In this document: in pieces, positions 16,695-24,993 of the stretch | Position numbering within the stretch: position 1 is the first letter of the stretch | How the letters are laid out: each line of letters opens with the position of its first letter | NCBI GenBank assembly: GCA_030602565.1 | Contig: JAUVZL010000027.1 | Location: forward strand, 1-36,162 | Source: Candidatus Stahliibacteriota bacterium | Lineage (GTDB): Bacteria > Hydrothermota > Tepidihabitantia > SM23-42 | Direction: 5' to 3' | DNA length: 36,162 nucleotides | Notes under the pieces: generated by a model | Databases searched by the model: none | Seen by the model: only the letters and a program-made list of their open reading frames with translations | What the model was told of the DNA's origin: nothing | Position numbers and translations under genes: made by a program

Positions 16695-16721
16695 TTATAT
16701 ACATTATTAGATATTTGTCAA
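16694..16721 (-). promoter_or_regulatory. mraZ/dcw promoter
   Basis: Perfect consensus: TTGACA (16716-16721) and TATAAT (16694-16699) with a 16-bp spacer, reading into mraZ. The predicted transcription start is near 16687. It is the only strong promoter seen for the division cluster. Confidence 0.88.
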
Positions 16722-16891
16722 GGGTTAGTTATACCTGAATTAGGGAGTAAGTCTTTATATTTCGTGACTTTTTTTGTGGGGGATATATTTTCTCTACACT
16801 TTTACGGGTTTTTCCTAACAATTGATAGAAAAAATGCTCTTTGTTACAAGTAAGCATCAAATTGTTGATGGACTCAATGATGCTTAATTAA
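16722..16891. other. AT-rich intergenic region between rsmB and the mraZ promoter
   Basis: No gene seen. It holds an interrupted inverted repeat, AAGCATCA (16852-16859) with TGATGCTT (16878-16885), just after the rsmB stop. No clean U-run follows on the minus strand, so its role as rsmB terminator is only possible. The rest is AT-rich sequence without recognisable sites. Confidence 0.4.
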
Positions 16892-18148
16892 TCACTTCAC
16901 TTTTTTCAGACGGGCTGCAAAAACACCATCGGTATAATATATGCCGGGTAAAACCTTTAAATAGGTATCACCGATGGGGGTGAAAGAACTTGCTGGTTCA
17001 ACCATGAAGTTAGGGTTGTTTTTGATAAACAGTTCAATAACATCCTCATTTTCTTCCGGCAAAATACTACAAGTAGAGTATACCAAAGACCCATCAACTT
17101 TTAGAAAGGTAGCAGCATTAGAAATCAGATCGTACTGTAATTTTGCTAGTCTCTTTATCACCTTACTGTTGACCCGATCTTTGACTTCTGGCCTCTTTGC
17201 AATGACACCCGAATTACTGCATGGGGCATCGATAAGAATTTTATCAATACCTTCAATTGAAAAATTCCTACCATCTGCAAGCACCGGCTTTATTATGTTA
17301 ATGCCGAGTCGATTGGCATTTTCTACAACCATCTTCATCCTTACTTCGCTAATTTCAATAGCAAGTATCATACCCTGGTTTTTCATCATCTCAGCCATGT
17401 ATGTCGTCTTGCTCCCGGGCGCCGCGCAAAGATCAACAACCTTGTCACCTGATTGGGGAGCCATGAGATGACACACTAACCCCTGCGCCTCATCGTGTAT
17501 CGAAATGTAGCCATCTTTCATTACCTGGCTGTTGATGACACTCCCAAGACGGCTTACTGCCTTGAATTCGGAAAACCAATTAGCTTGTTTATAATCAAGA
17601 CCAATTTCCGCTAGTTTCTGCTGGGCTTCTTCAACACTGTTTTTCAATAGGTTAACCCTAATGTAGGGGGTTGGTCTGATCTTAAATGATTCTATTATCT
17701 TCTCGCCCTCGACTGGATAAGCAGCAACAATATTCCTGAAGACCCATGCTCGGGGTATCCTCAAAGCTTGGACTCTCTTGTTTCTAATAATACCTCTTAG
17801 TATCGCGTTTATCAAACCCCTTTCCTTGATCGTCCTGCCGAAATTTACGGCTTCATTTACAATCGCGTAGATCGGTATTCGATCCAAGAAAAGATACTGG
17901 TATACGGCAATCCTCAATACATTTTTCAGGATAATATCAAGCGATGCAAAATCACCATCATAGTCTTCGCAAATGATGCTATCGATATCTTCCCGGTGTC
18001 TTAATGTACCAAAAGCAAGTTCATTAGCCAGGGATCTTTCGTCTTCTTGCAGTTCGTCTTTTTCAAATATTTTACCAAGTGCATCTTTCAGATTAACGCC
18101 TTCATCCACTTCACATATAGCATTAAGTGCTGCCTGTCGTGCATTCAT
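16892..18148 (-). CDS. rsmB: 16S rRNA (cytosine967-C5)-methyltransferase RsmB
   Basis: 418 residues. N-terminal NusB-like RNA-binding domain (about 1-130), then a Rossmann methyltransferase. SAM motif VDLCAAPGSKTTYMAEM near 240, DAPCSNSGV near 308 and YSTCSILPEENEDV near 358; the two cysteines in the APC and TC motifs are the catalytic pair of m5C RNA methyltransferases. Its ATG overlaps the fmt stop (ATGA). The yajC-def-fmt-rsmB order places it in a translation and protein-maturation operon. Confidence 0.95.
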   Translation of the reverse strand: MNARQAALNAICEVDEGVNLKDALGKIFEKDELQEDERSLANELAFGTLRHREDIDSIICEDYDGDFASLDIILKNVLRIAVYQYLFLDRIPIYAIVNEAVNFGRTIKERGLINAILRGIIRNKRVQALRIPRAWVFRNIVAAYPVEGEKIIESFKIRPTPYIRVNLLKNSVEEAQQKLAEIGLDYKQANWFSEFKAVSRLGSVINSQVMKDGYISIHDEAQGLVCHLMAPQSGDKVVDLCAAPGSKTTYMAEMMKNQGMILAIEISEVRMKMVVENANRLGINIIKPVLADGRNFSIEGIDKILIDAPCSNSGVIAKRPEVKDRVNSKVIKRLAKLQYDLISNAATFLKVDGSLVYSTCSILPEENEDVIELFIKNNPNFMVEPASSFTPIGDTYLKVLPGIYYTDGVFAARLKKVK

Positions 18149-19062
18149 CCAATTACCTCTCCTTTTTTCACACGAAAACCATTTTTAAAGTCGAGACCCG
18201 ACATGAGCGATCTATTCTGAGGTTTCACACGTTTCAAAACGACCGAACCATCACCGGTTCCAACATACAGATTCTTTTTATCAACATGTATTGTACGCGG
18301 CTCAAGCCTTTCGTGACCGGCTACGACGTCGATGATCTTAACTTCCTTATCCCGAAATAGAGTCTTCGCTCCAGGCCAGGGTGATAAAGCCCTTATCAGA
18401 TTAACTATTTTCTCAGTGCTTTCAAACCAATTAATGGTCATCTCACTCTTCTTGATTTTACGAGCATAGCTCATCTCTCCCTCGTTCTGCTGTATCGTCC
18501 TGTATGTTCCAGCCCCAATAGATTCAATGACTTTGATTATCAAATCAGCACTGCGTTCTGACAATCGGGTTTGGAGTGAACCATAATTCTCATCAGGTTT
18601 GATATCCAATGTTTCTTGAAGAATCATCTTTCCGTGGTCGATTTTTTCATCCATAAAGAAAATTGTGATGCCGGTTTTTTTCTCACCTGCCATGATTGCC
18701 CTTTGGATCGGCGCTGGACCACGGTATTTCGGCAACAGCGAAGGGTGGATATTTATACCACCCAAGCTCGGCACGTTAAGCAATTTGGCGCTCAATATGT
18801 GCCCGTATGCTGATAAAACAAAAAGATTAGGCTTAAGTTTAATAAGGTCGTTAATAAACGCGCCATCGCTTGGATCATCAGGAGCAAAAACGCTTATGCC
18901 CTCACCCTTTGCCCATTCGGCAATGCTGGGCCATGATCTGCGTAACCCCCTGCCTCTTGGCTTGGGTTTTGTCACAACGACGCCGAGGAGCGCAAAGCCA
19001 TCACGTAGTCTTTTTACAATGGGCAATGAGAACTGTCCTGAGCCAAAAAATATTATTTTCAT
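18145..19062 (-). CDS. fmt: Methionyl-tRNA formyltransferase
   Basis: 305 residues. Formylates initiator Met-tRNA using 10-formyl-tetrahydrofolate. IIFFGSGQFSLPIV at the N-terminus, the signature NIHPSLLPKYRGPAPIQ near 105-121 with catalytic Asn and His, and the partner Asp in KIDHGKMI near 142. C-terminal OB-like domain binds tRNA. It overlaps def by 4 bp upstream and rsmB by 4 bp downstream. Together with def it sets up and later removes the N-formyl group. Confidence 0.96.
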   Translation of the reverse strand: MKIIFFGSGQFSLPIVKRLRDGFALLGVVVTKPKPRGRGLRRSWPSIAEWAKGEGISVFAPDDPSDGAFINDLIKLKPNLFVLSAYGHILSAKLLNVPSLGGINIHPSLLPKYRGPAPIQRAIMAGEKKTGITIFFMDEKIDHGKMILQETLDIKPDENYGSLQTRLSERSADLIIKVIESIGAGTYRTIQQNEGEMSYARKIKKSEMTINWFESTEKIVNLIRALSPWPGAKTLFRDKEVKIIDVVAGHERLEPRTIHVDKKNLYVGTGDGSVVLKRVKPQNRSLMSGLDFKNGFRVKKGEVIG

Positions 19063-19571
19063 TTTGTCTCTACATTGGTCTCCAAATTATCTAAATAATC
19101 CTTTATCACTTGCTCATCCTCTTGCACAGCACGATCAATAAATACAACACCGTTTAGGTGGTCGATTTCGTGCTGGATCGCCCTTGCCAACAACCCGTTA
19201 CTTTCGTAAATGATGTCCTCGTTATACGAATTATTTGCGTGCAGTCGCACCTTCTCATATCTTGTTATTTTCAGGTATAACTCAGGAAAGCTGAGACAAC
19301 CTTCTTCCTCAACGATTGTCCCTTCTTGATCGAGAATTTCAGGGTTAATAAAAACCGATGGTGTTGGTGTATCTTCATGGGGTGTTGTGTTCAGAACAAA
19401 AATCCGCATATGTGAATCCACCTGATTAGCGGCAAGACCTATGCCGTCTGCCTTTTTCATGGTTTCTATCATGTCATCAGCTAAATCAATTATCTCCTTT
19501 GATATTTTCTCAACTGGAACACATCGATTCCTCAAAATACTCTCGGGATATTTCACTATTTTCAAAACCAA
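19059..19571 (-). CDS. def: Peptide deformylase
   Basis: About 170 residues. Metallohydrolase removing the formyl group from nascent proteins. All three motifs are present: GIGLAANQ, EEGCLSFP and the metal-binding IQHEIDHLNG; the Cys and two His bind the metal and the Glu is catalytic. Start is uncertain: TTG at 19571 gives the family-typical MVLKIVKYPESILR, while an in-frame ATG at 19634 would add 21 residues unrelated to the family and overlap yajC by 56 bp; I prefer TTG. Overlaps fmt by 4 bp. Confidence 0.93.
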   Translation of the reverse strand: MVLKIVKYPESILRNRCVPVEKISKEIIDLADDMIETMKKADGIGLAANQVDSHMRIFVLNTTPHEDTPTPSVFINPEILDQEGTIVEEEGCLSFPELYLKITRYEKVRLHANNSYNEDIIYESNGLLARAIQHEIDHLNGVVFIDRAVQEDEQVIKDYLDNLETNVETK

Positions 19572-19578
19572 ATCTCTG

Positions 19579-19902
19579 TTAAGAACCCTTTGTTTTATCC
19601 AATTTACCAGCAATGTGGCTTTTCTCGATTTCAACCTTTACACCGTCCGCGATTACAACGATGACGGTACGCTCCTTTACATTGGCTATCGTGCCATGCA
19701 TGCCTGAAGAGGTGACGATACGATCTCCTCGGTCAAGCGCCTGGAGCAGTTTTTGATGTTTTTTCTGCCTCTTTTGCTGAGGCCTAATCAAAAGAAAATA
19801 GAATACAACAAAGATGAGAACTAACGGCAACAGACTGAGCAGGGGGTTACCTTGCTGCTGCCCACCCTGTTCACATAGTTGCTGAAAAAGCGATAATACC
19901 AT
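19579..19902 (-). CDS. yajC: Sec translocon accessory subunit YajC
   Basis: 107 residues: a short periplasmic N-terminus rich in Q and G, one membrane helix (LLPLVLIFVVFYFLLI, about 25-40), then RPQQKRQKKHQKL and a KOW-like segment GDRIVTSSGMHGTIANV, all typical of YajC. It associates with SecDF near the SecYEG translocon. AAAGGAG lies 7 nt before the ATG. First gene of the yajC-def-fmt-rsmB operon. Confidence 0.95.
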   Translation of the reverse strand: MVLSLFQQLCEQGGQQQGNPLLSLLPLVLIFVVFYFLLIRPQQKRQKKHQKLLQALDRGDRIVTSSGMHGTIANVKERTVIVVIADGVKVEIEKSHIAGKLDKTKGS

Positions 19903-19929
19903 TACATTCTCCTTTCTACTATAGTTGTT

Positions 19930-19957
19930 ATTATATACATTTTTTTCACCGAGTCAA
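19930..19957 (-). promoter_or_regulatory. yajC operon promoter
   Basis: TTGACT (19952-19957) and TATAAT (19930-19935) with a 16-bp spacer. It lies just downstream of the surE stop and reads into yajC with a leader of about 20 nt carrying a normal RBS. The context ATGTATATAAT is shared with the mraZ promoter. Confidence 0.85.
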
Positions 19958-19970
19958 GTTTATGTTATTA

Positions 19971-20702
19971 TCATTGCTTCAGATATTCTTGCAGGATCTC
20001 CATACCCTCGTAGTTTGTAAGGTCAAGTTTAAGCGGGGTTATCGATACATAATGTTCTTTGATTGCTTTGAAATCAGTATCCGCGGCGATCTTGTAGGAA
20101 AGCGTACCGTCTATGACACTGTACATCACATTTTTTTGCTGGTTGTTTCTTATGACCTTATCGCGATAAATCCGCTTCCCCATCTTTGTAATTCTCTCAC
20201 CTTTAATTTTACCATCCGGGATATTCACATTGAGGATGAAGCGTTTTGCCTTGGAGGCAATTATGCGTGCTATCAGATTGCAGGAATATGATACGGCACG
20301 AGAAAAGTTGCTGTACTCGCGCGAGGAAACAGAAATGGCAAGAGAATTGATGCCTAAGGTAGCTCCCTGCAAAGCAGCAGCTACAGTCCCTGAATAAAAA
20401 ACATCACTGCCCATGTTCGGACCGTGATTTATGCCAGCAATAACCATGGCGATATCTTCCTTGATTAGATCATGATACGCAAGCAGAACGCAGTCCGTTG
20501 GTGTTCCGTCGATGGTATAGAACTTGTCGCGGATTTTCTCAACCCTTATCGGTCGTCTCAATGTTAATGAATGACTCGCGCCGCTTTGTTGAAAGCGCGG
20601 TGCGACTGCGAAAACATCGAAATCCTTTTTCAGCCCCTTGTATAGAGATTGAAAACCAAGGGCATCATAACCATCATCATTAGTCAATAGTATCAACGCC
20701 AT
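19971..20702 (-). CDS. surE: 5'/3'-nucleotidase SurE
   Basis: 243 residues. Metal-dependent phosphatase acting on nucleoside monophosphates. Begins MALILLTNDDGYDA with the metal-binding Asp pair at 9-10, then QQSGASHS near 40 and INHGPNMGSDVFYSGTV near 95, completing the metal site. Overlaps the upstream glycosyltransferase gene by 10 bp, so it is co-transcribed from the promoter at 21370-21397. Confidence 0.95.
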   Translation of the reverse strand: MALILLTNDDGYDALGFQSLYKGLKKDFDVFAVAPRFQQSGASHSLTLRRPIRVEKIRDKFYTIDGTPTDCVLLAYHDLIKEDIAMVIAGINHGPNMGSDVFYSGTVAAALQGATLGINSLAISVSSREYSNFSRAVSYSCNLIARIIASKAKRFILNVNIPDGKIKGERITKMGKRIYRDKVIRNNQQKNVMYSVIDGTLSYKIAADTDFKAIKEHYVSITPLKLDLTNYEGMEILQEYLKQ

Positions 20703-21364
20703 AAAAACCCCACCGCCATTTTCAAGAAACGTAATGTATCAACAAAAGGATTAATATAACTTTTTTCCTTATCATAAAGTGTTGTTATTGGTGTGGAACC
20801 TATACGGTACTTGAGCCGCGCCGCCCTGATAACCATTTCTGATTCGGTCTGATAATTATTCGTTCTCAGGATAAGTCTGTCGAATATCGCCAAATCAATG
20901 AGGCGAAATCCACATTGGACATCCACCAGATGGGAATCAGCAAGCAGGGAAACAACAAGCGACGTTGTTCGATTAACCAGACGCCTGAGCATAGGCATGC
21001 TTTTCATATTGTGACGGAAGCCTATTATCAAATCAAACTCATCCTTGTGTTTCAGAAAACCGTCCATCTCAGAAACCCTATGTTGTCCATCAGCATCAAG
21101 TGTAAATAGGCAATCGATGCCCCTATCCTTGGCAATGTCAAAACCATGCTTCAGCGCTGCTCCTTTACCTAAATTCTTTTGGTGGGTGACACAGGTTACC
21201 CCAAAATACCTTACAATCTCACTGGTTCTATCAAAGGAACCATCGTCAACCACAATGATATTTTCTGGTTCAGTGCCTTGTCTAATGATTCCTTCGATTA
21301 AAGAACCAATCGTCTTTTCCGCATTGAACACTGGGATTACAACACCAATATTTTCTAAATCCAC
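20693..21364 (-). CDS. Family 2 glycosyltransferase, polyprenyl-phosphate-sugar synthase-like
   Basis: 223 residues from GTG 21364 (MDLENIGVVIPVFNAEKTI). GT-A fold: VVIPVFNAE, VVDDGSFDRT, NLGKGAALKHG and the metal-binding DADGQH (about residue 90). It resembles dolichol/undecaprenyl-phosphate mannosyl- or glucosyltransferases; the sugar cannot be told. There is no long membrane domain, only a weakly hydrophobic end. The start is decided by the promoter: a TTG-led frame reaches 21397, but that TTG is the first codon-like triplet of the -35 box TTGACA, while GTG 21364 lies 5 nt after the -10 and begins the conserved domain. Confidence 0.88.
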   Translation of the reverse strand: MDLENIGVVIPVFNAEKTIGSLIEGIIRQGTEPENIIVVDDGSFDRTSEIVRYFGVTCVTHQKNLGKGAALKHGFDIAKDRGIDCLFTLDADGQHRVSEMDGFLKHKDEFDLIIGFRHNMKSMPMLRRLVNRTTSLVVSLLADSHLVDVQCGFRLIDLAIFDRLILRTNNYQTESEMVIRAARLKYRIGSTPITTLYDKEKSYINPFVDTLRFLKMAVGFLWR

Positions 21365-21369
21365 ATTCA

Positions 21370-21397
21370 ATCTTACCATACTTTCTAGAAATGTCAA
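21370..21397 (-). promoter_or_regulatory. Promoter of glycosyltransferase-surE pair, leaderless
   Basis: TTGACA (21392-21397), 16-bp spacer, TAAGAT (21370-21375), then five bases and the GTG start. The transcription start is expected at or within a base or two of the start codon. Confidence 0.7.
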
Positions 21398-21489
21398 TAA
21401 AAAAGAAAACCCGAGTAGACATTAACAGAAAAGCTCAATATCTAATGTTAAATTTAGAATTTTGTCATTTGTCATCAAATAAGCAATCT

Positions 21490-22812
21490 TTAACTTAAAA
21501 TGTGTTTGACTGTCCTGATGCATTCCTCAATCTGTTTTCTATCTTTCGCCTCGCCAATGATTCGAATGAATGGTTCGGTCTGGGATGGTCTAATGTGTAG
21601 CCAATAGTCCTTTGTCGTTATTCTTATGCCGTCAACACGGTTAACCCGTCCTTTCAAGATTTTTGCTAGCCGCCCCTTTCTCGCCTCAAACCTTTTCCTT
21701 GAGATCTTTAGCTTTTCTTTTCTCATATAATACTTGGGGTACTGAGCGATTATCTGAGACAGCTGTTGACTCCGTTTGACCATTAGCTTAATTATAATTG
21801 CCGCCGCCACCAGAGCATCTCTGGTTCGATTTATACGCGGATAAACAACCCCTCCATTGCCTTCGCCGCCTATCACGGCATTCGTTTGCACCATCTTTGA
21901 CACGACATCAGCTTCGCCGACCTTGGTCCGGTAAAGCCGACACCGGTATTCCTTTGTGATATAATCCATTAAGGCAGTAGTCGAAAGGTTGGTTACAACA
22001 CACCCTGGTTTGTGCGCCAATATGAAATCAGTAGCCAGCACCAATGTTTTATCCTCACCTATTGCCTTAGCTCTTTCATCAACAATAGACAAACGATCAC
22101 AATCAGGGTCACATGCGACGCCCAAATCCAAGCCTTTTTCTTTCACGAAATTGCATAGTGCGCTGATATTCTCTGGTCTTGGTTCAGGTTGCCGAGGGAA
22201 TTTCGAACTGAATTTGCAGTTCATACGGTACACTCTGCAACCCATGGTCTCAAGCAACCTTGGTAAAGCAATTGAGCCAGCGCCATTCACCGCATCAACA
22301 CCAACCTTCAATTTTTCGCTGACTGGCTTTAGGATACCTGCTATCTTATCAATATGCGTATCAACACTATGTGCCAGCGCTTTGCTTTGAACCTGCTTTG
22401 CCCTGGGTCTACAAGGAAAATCAGCCAGCCCAAGCTTCTTAGAAAAGGCATTGAATTCCTGTTGATTCAAGAATTGCCCTTTTGAAGCAATGAACTTTAG
22501 CGCATTCCATGCAATTGGATTATGACTGGCGGTAATTACAATACCGCCTTTTACCCTGCATTGTCTGACCATAAAGAGCACAGTTGGTGTCGGCACAATA
22601 CCCAAATCAATAACCTGACAGCCTACCGCACCTAACCCATCGCTAACCGCCTGGGTATATGCGAAACCTGATTTTCGCGCATCCCGACCAACCATGACTT
22701 TGCCTGGGCCAATGTACTTACCAAATACGGCGGCATATTGATAGATAATATCTGGTGTCAAGTCTTTGCCAACGAGCCCCCTAAGTCCGGATATGCTGAA
22801 TATTAACGACAT
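21490..22812 (-). CDS. Phosphohexomutase, GlmM/phosphomannomutase type
   Basis: 440 residues from ATG 22812 (MSLIFSISGLRGLVG). Alpha-D-phosphohexomutase superfamily: active-site serine in ITASHNP near 92, metal loop DPDCDRLSIVD near 240, sugar-binding GGEGNGGVVYP near 315, phosphate-binding RPSQTEPFIRI at the end. The GEGNGG form of the specificity loop is common in archaeal-type GlmM/PMM enzymes; glucosamine-1-phosphate for wall synthesis or a mannose substrate are both plausible. A TTG two codons upstream (22818) is inside the -10 box and is rejected as start. Confidence 0.9.
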   Translation of the reverse strand: MSLIFSISGLRGLVGKDLTPDIIYQYAAVFGKYIGPGKVMVGRDARKSGFAYTQAVSDGLGAVGCQVIDLGIVPTPTVLFMVRQCRVKGGIVITASHNPIAWNALKFIASKGQFLNQQEFNAFSKKLGLADFPCRPRAKQVQSKALAHSVDTHIDKIAGILKPVSEKLKVGVDAVNGAGSIALPRLLETMGCRVYRMNCKFSSKFPRQPEPRPENISALCNFVKEKGLDLGVACDPDCDRLSIVDERAKAIGEDKTLVLATDFILAHKPGCVVTNLSTTALMDYITKEYRCRLYRTKVGEADVVSKMVQTNAVIGGEGNGGVVYPRINRTRDALVAAAIIIKLMVKRSQQLSQIIAQYPKYYMRKEKLKISRKRFEARKGRLAKILKGRVNRVDGIRITTKDYWLHIRPSQTEPFIRIIGEAKDRKQIEECIRTVKHILS

Positions 22813-22817
22813 GGACA

Positions 22818-22873
22818 ATTATACTTTCAATTTACGAATTGTCAATTGACATCCTGGAGATAGCTACTATAAT
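22818..22873. promoter_or_regulatory. Symmetric divergent promoter with back-to-back -35 boxes
   Basis: The palindrome TGTCAATTGACA (22840-22851) forms the -35 boxes for both directions. Each is followed by a 16-bp spacer and a perfect TATAAT (minus 22818-22823, plus 22868-22873), then exactly 5 nt to an ATG (minus 22812, plus 22879). Both transcripts should be leaderless. Confidence 0.85.
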
Positions 22874-22878
22874 CTATC

Positions 22879-23841
22879 ATGGAGTTCAAAGTCGCGAAGC
22901 TGGACCGAACCGCAACTATTGTATCAATAGTAACGACTACTTTTTTGATCGTCCTTTCCATATTCTTTGTTGTAAAAGTACCCTTGGGGTGGCTGTTTGC
23001 CATATTCATGATGCTCATCCCACTTTGCTGCTATCTATTGAGTCCAAAAAAGTTTATTTTTAAAGGTTCCACCTTGATTATCGAAAAAGTCGTCGGCAGG
23101 CAAATCATCATACCGATGAGCGATATAGAAGCCTATATCCGGGTACCGAATTTCGCCAAGTTAAAAGTGGCGCGGACCTTTGGCAATGGCGGATTGTTTG
23201 GCTTCTATGGACTGTTCTCCACTGCTGAATATGGAGAAATGAATTGTCAATTAACGAGTCTGAGAGATATTATCATAATCAAAACCAAAAAGACGAATTT
23301 CGCTTTATCGCCACAGACCTGTAATGAATTTGAGCAATACCTTAAAACAAATGTCACGGGCATAGCCGGAGAAATCAAAATTCTTGAGCCGCTGCCTGAA
23401 GACGAAAAAAAACGCGCAAACCCTGCAATATTAGTTGTGCCAATTGTTTTGTTTATTTTAGTTATTATAATGGTTTTGCAGAACTATGCTCAGCTACCCG
23501 AACGGATTGCGGTCCATTTTGATATCTATGGCCACCCTGATAAATGGGGTCCTAAGAGTTCATATTTGCTGTCTGGTTTAGTCCCTTCAACTATTATGTT
23601 CTTGCTGACTATCAGTATCTTCTTCATTATGAAGAAAAGGACCAATAGACCTGCGATACCGAATTTCTTGGTCCTTATTATGTCGTTTATCCTCCTTTTT
23701 ATTGCCTATACCTCACTCGCTACCTTTTGGTTCAATAAATACAATAAACAGCTCATACCAATTTATTACGGCATTATTATCTTTGTTGTTCTGATGATAG
23801 TTCTATTATTTATTTACTATCGCAAGATTGTAAAAAGATAG
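22879..23841 (+). CDS. DUF1648-domain membrane protein with N-terminal PH-like part
   Basis: 320 residues. Two adjacent membrane helices near the start (about 15-58), then a soluble beta-rich stretch (about 60-160) that resembles a bacterial PH-like domain, then four more helices (about 180-310). Between helices three and four lies LPERIAVHFDIYGHPDKWGP, the DUF1648 signature (HF...G..D.WG). Such proteins occur near SdpI-type immunity proteins and unknown membrane regulators; function is not established. It is the only intact + strand gene in the centre of the window and shares a symmetric promoter with the mutase gene. Confidence 0.85.
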   Translation: MEFKVAKLDRTATIVSIVTTTFLIVLSIFFVVKVPLGWLFAIFMMLIPLCCYLLSPKKFIFKGSTLIIEKVVGRQIIIPMSDIEAYIRVPNFAKLKVARTFGNGGLFGFYGLFSTAEYGEMNCQLTSLRDIIIIKTKKTNFALSPQTCNEFEQYLKTNVTGIAGEIKILEPLPEDEKKRANPAILVVPIVLFILVIIMVLQNYAQLPERIAVHFDIYGHPDKWGPKSSYLLSGLVPSTIMFLLTISIFFIMKKRTNRPAIPNFLVLIMSFILLFIAYTSLATFWFNKYNKQLIPIYYGIIIFVVLMIVLLFIYYRKIVKR

Positions 23842-23855
23842 GACCCCACCAATGT

Positions 23856-24404
23856 TTATTTGAAGATTTCTTTGCCTTTACCGACGGTCTTATTTAGTTG
23901 GTCTTTGAAATAGTCGGTGCCATCCACAATATGTTTTGGGATCTGCTGGCAATAATACTCCCACGACCGCCTGATTTCTGAACCAAGAAGCTTGGCAAGA
24001 GTACCCTCACGCAACCCCTCTTCAACCTTATCCTGATTATACAGTACCAGGTCCGAAGCAAGGGCTTTGGCAAGCCTTCTTGCTCGTTCATGCAATTTCT
24101 TGTCCTCCTCGCTCATCTCCGCTTCTTCTGGCGCAGTGGGTAATGGTTCGGTTGGTGCAGCAACTTCAGGTTCAGATGGTATCACCGCATCTAAAGGCGC
24201 AGCTTGCTCGATTTGTTCTTGAGGTACAGGAACTTCTGGTTCAGGTGCAGCCACTTCTGGTTGAACAGGTTCAGGTGCCGGCGTTTCTTTCTGGATAAAA
24301 ATAATGTTCTGACATTTGTGGCACTTAACCTTGATGCCCATATTAGGTATTTTGCCCTCGTCTACATTATATTTTGCATGGCAATTGCTGCATTCAACAA
24401 TCAT
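23856..24404 (-). CDS. MJ0042-type zinc-ribbon protein with Pro/Glu-rich linker
   Basis: 182 residues. N-terminal zinc ribbon (about 1-40) with two CxxC pairs, VECSNCHAKY and VKCHKCQNII. Residues 42-98 are a low-complexity linker of repeated APEPE/VPVPQE motifs. The C-terminal 85 residues (from MSEEDKKLHERARRLAKAL) are helical, close in character to the C-terminal segment found in other zinc-ribbon proteins of delta-proteobacterial type. Overlaps coaE by 11 bp, last gene of the fab operon. No function can be assigned. Confidence 0.8.
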   Translation of the reverse strand: MIVECSNCHAKYNVDEGKIPNMGIKVKCHKCQNIIFIQKETPAPEPVQPEVAAPEPEVPVPQEQIEQAAPLDAVIPSEPEVAAPTEPLPTAPEEAEMSEEDKKLHERARRLAKALASDLVLYNQDKVEEGLREGTLAKLLGSEIRRSWEYYCQQIPKHIVDGTDYFKDQLNKTVGKGKEIFK

Positions 24405-24987
24405 TCTTTATCTCCTCAAATATTCTGTGGCACTGCTCTTTGAGTTCCTGAACAGTACCGTTATTATTGATGATGTATGTTGCTTGCTTAGCCATTTCAG
24501 TTTCGCTTTGCTGTGAATGTAGAATTTGACTAAAGACGTGCGTGCCCATACCGTTTTTCACTGCTCGTTCTTTTTTGTTCTCACTCGATGAACAAATAAG
24601 GATCGAATAATCAATCTCTTTGAGTATTTCAGGCCAATCAAAGAGCAATGCAGCATCAATGACAATCATGCCGGATGTGATTTGGTTTATCCTCTTAAGG
24701 ATTTTCCTTTTTAATAAAGGATGAGATAACTTGTTCAAAAAGGTGAGATTTTCTTCACACGAAAACACTATACTCTGGAGCATCTTCCGATCAACATCTT
24801 CGCCATCCATAATTACCTCACCGAACCTACCCTTCAACTGGTCTGCGATCTCGCTCAATACTTGCCATCCAATCTCATCAGCTGATAAATAGAATGCACC
24901 AAATTCCTCAAAGAACCTGCTGACGACGGTTTTCCCTGATCCAATATTACCCCCAACTCCGAGGACTGCCCTGCCTCCCTGGCGCAT
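24394..24987 (-). CDS. coaE: Dephospho-CoA kinase
   Basis: 197 residues. Phosphorylates the 3'-hydroxyl of dephospho-CoA, the final step of CoA synthesis. P-loop GVGGNIGSGKT (10-20), SADEIGW near 35 and VIDAALLFDWP near 105, the CoA-binding segment. Located 6 bp after fabF in an operon that makes acyl carrier protein and elongation enzymes, all of which depend on CoA chemistry. The N-terminal MRQGGRA is atypical, so the exact start is not certain. Confidence 0.92.
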   Translation of the reverse strand: MRQGGRAVLGVGGNIGSGKTVVSRFFEEFGAFYLSADEIGWQVLSEIADQLKGRFGEVIMDGEDVDRKMLQSIVFSCEENLTFLNKLSHPLLKRKILKRINQITSGMIVIDAALLFDWPEILKEIDYSILICSSSENKKERAVKNGMGTHVFSQILHSQQSETEMAKQATYIINNNGTVQELKEQCHRIFEEIKNDC

Positions 24988-24993
24988 TGCAAA

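Noticed and set aside
16852-16885. Hairpin after rsmB as a rho-independent terminator
   Set aside because: The stem is short and interrupted and no U-run follows directly on the minus strand; kept only as a note in the intergenic entry.
22813-22818. TTG start for the mutase at 22818
   Set aside because: The TTG overlaps the -10 box TATAAT; the ATG at 22812 gives the family-typical N-terminus.
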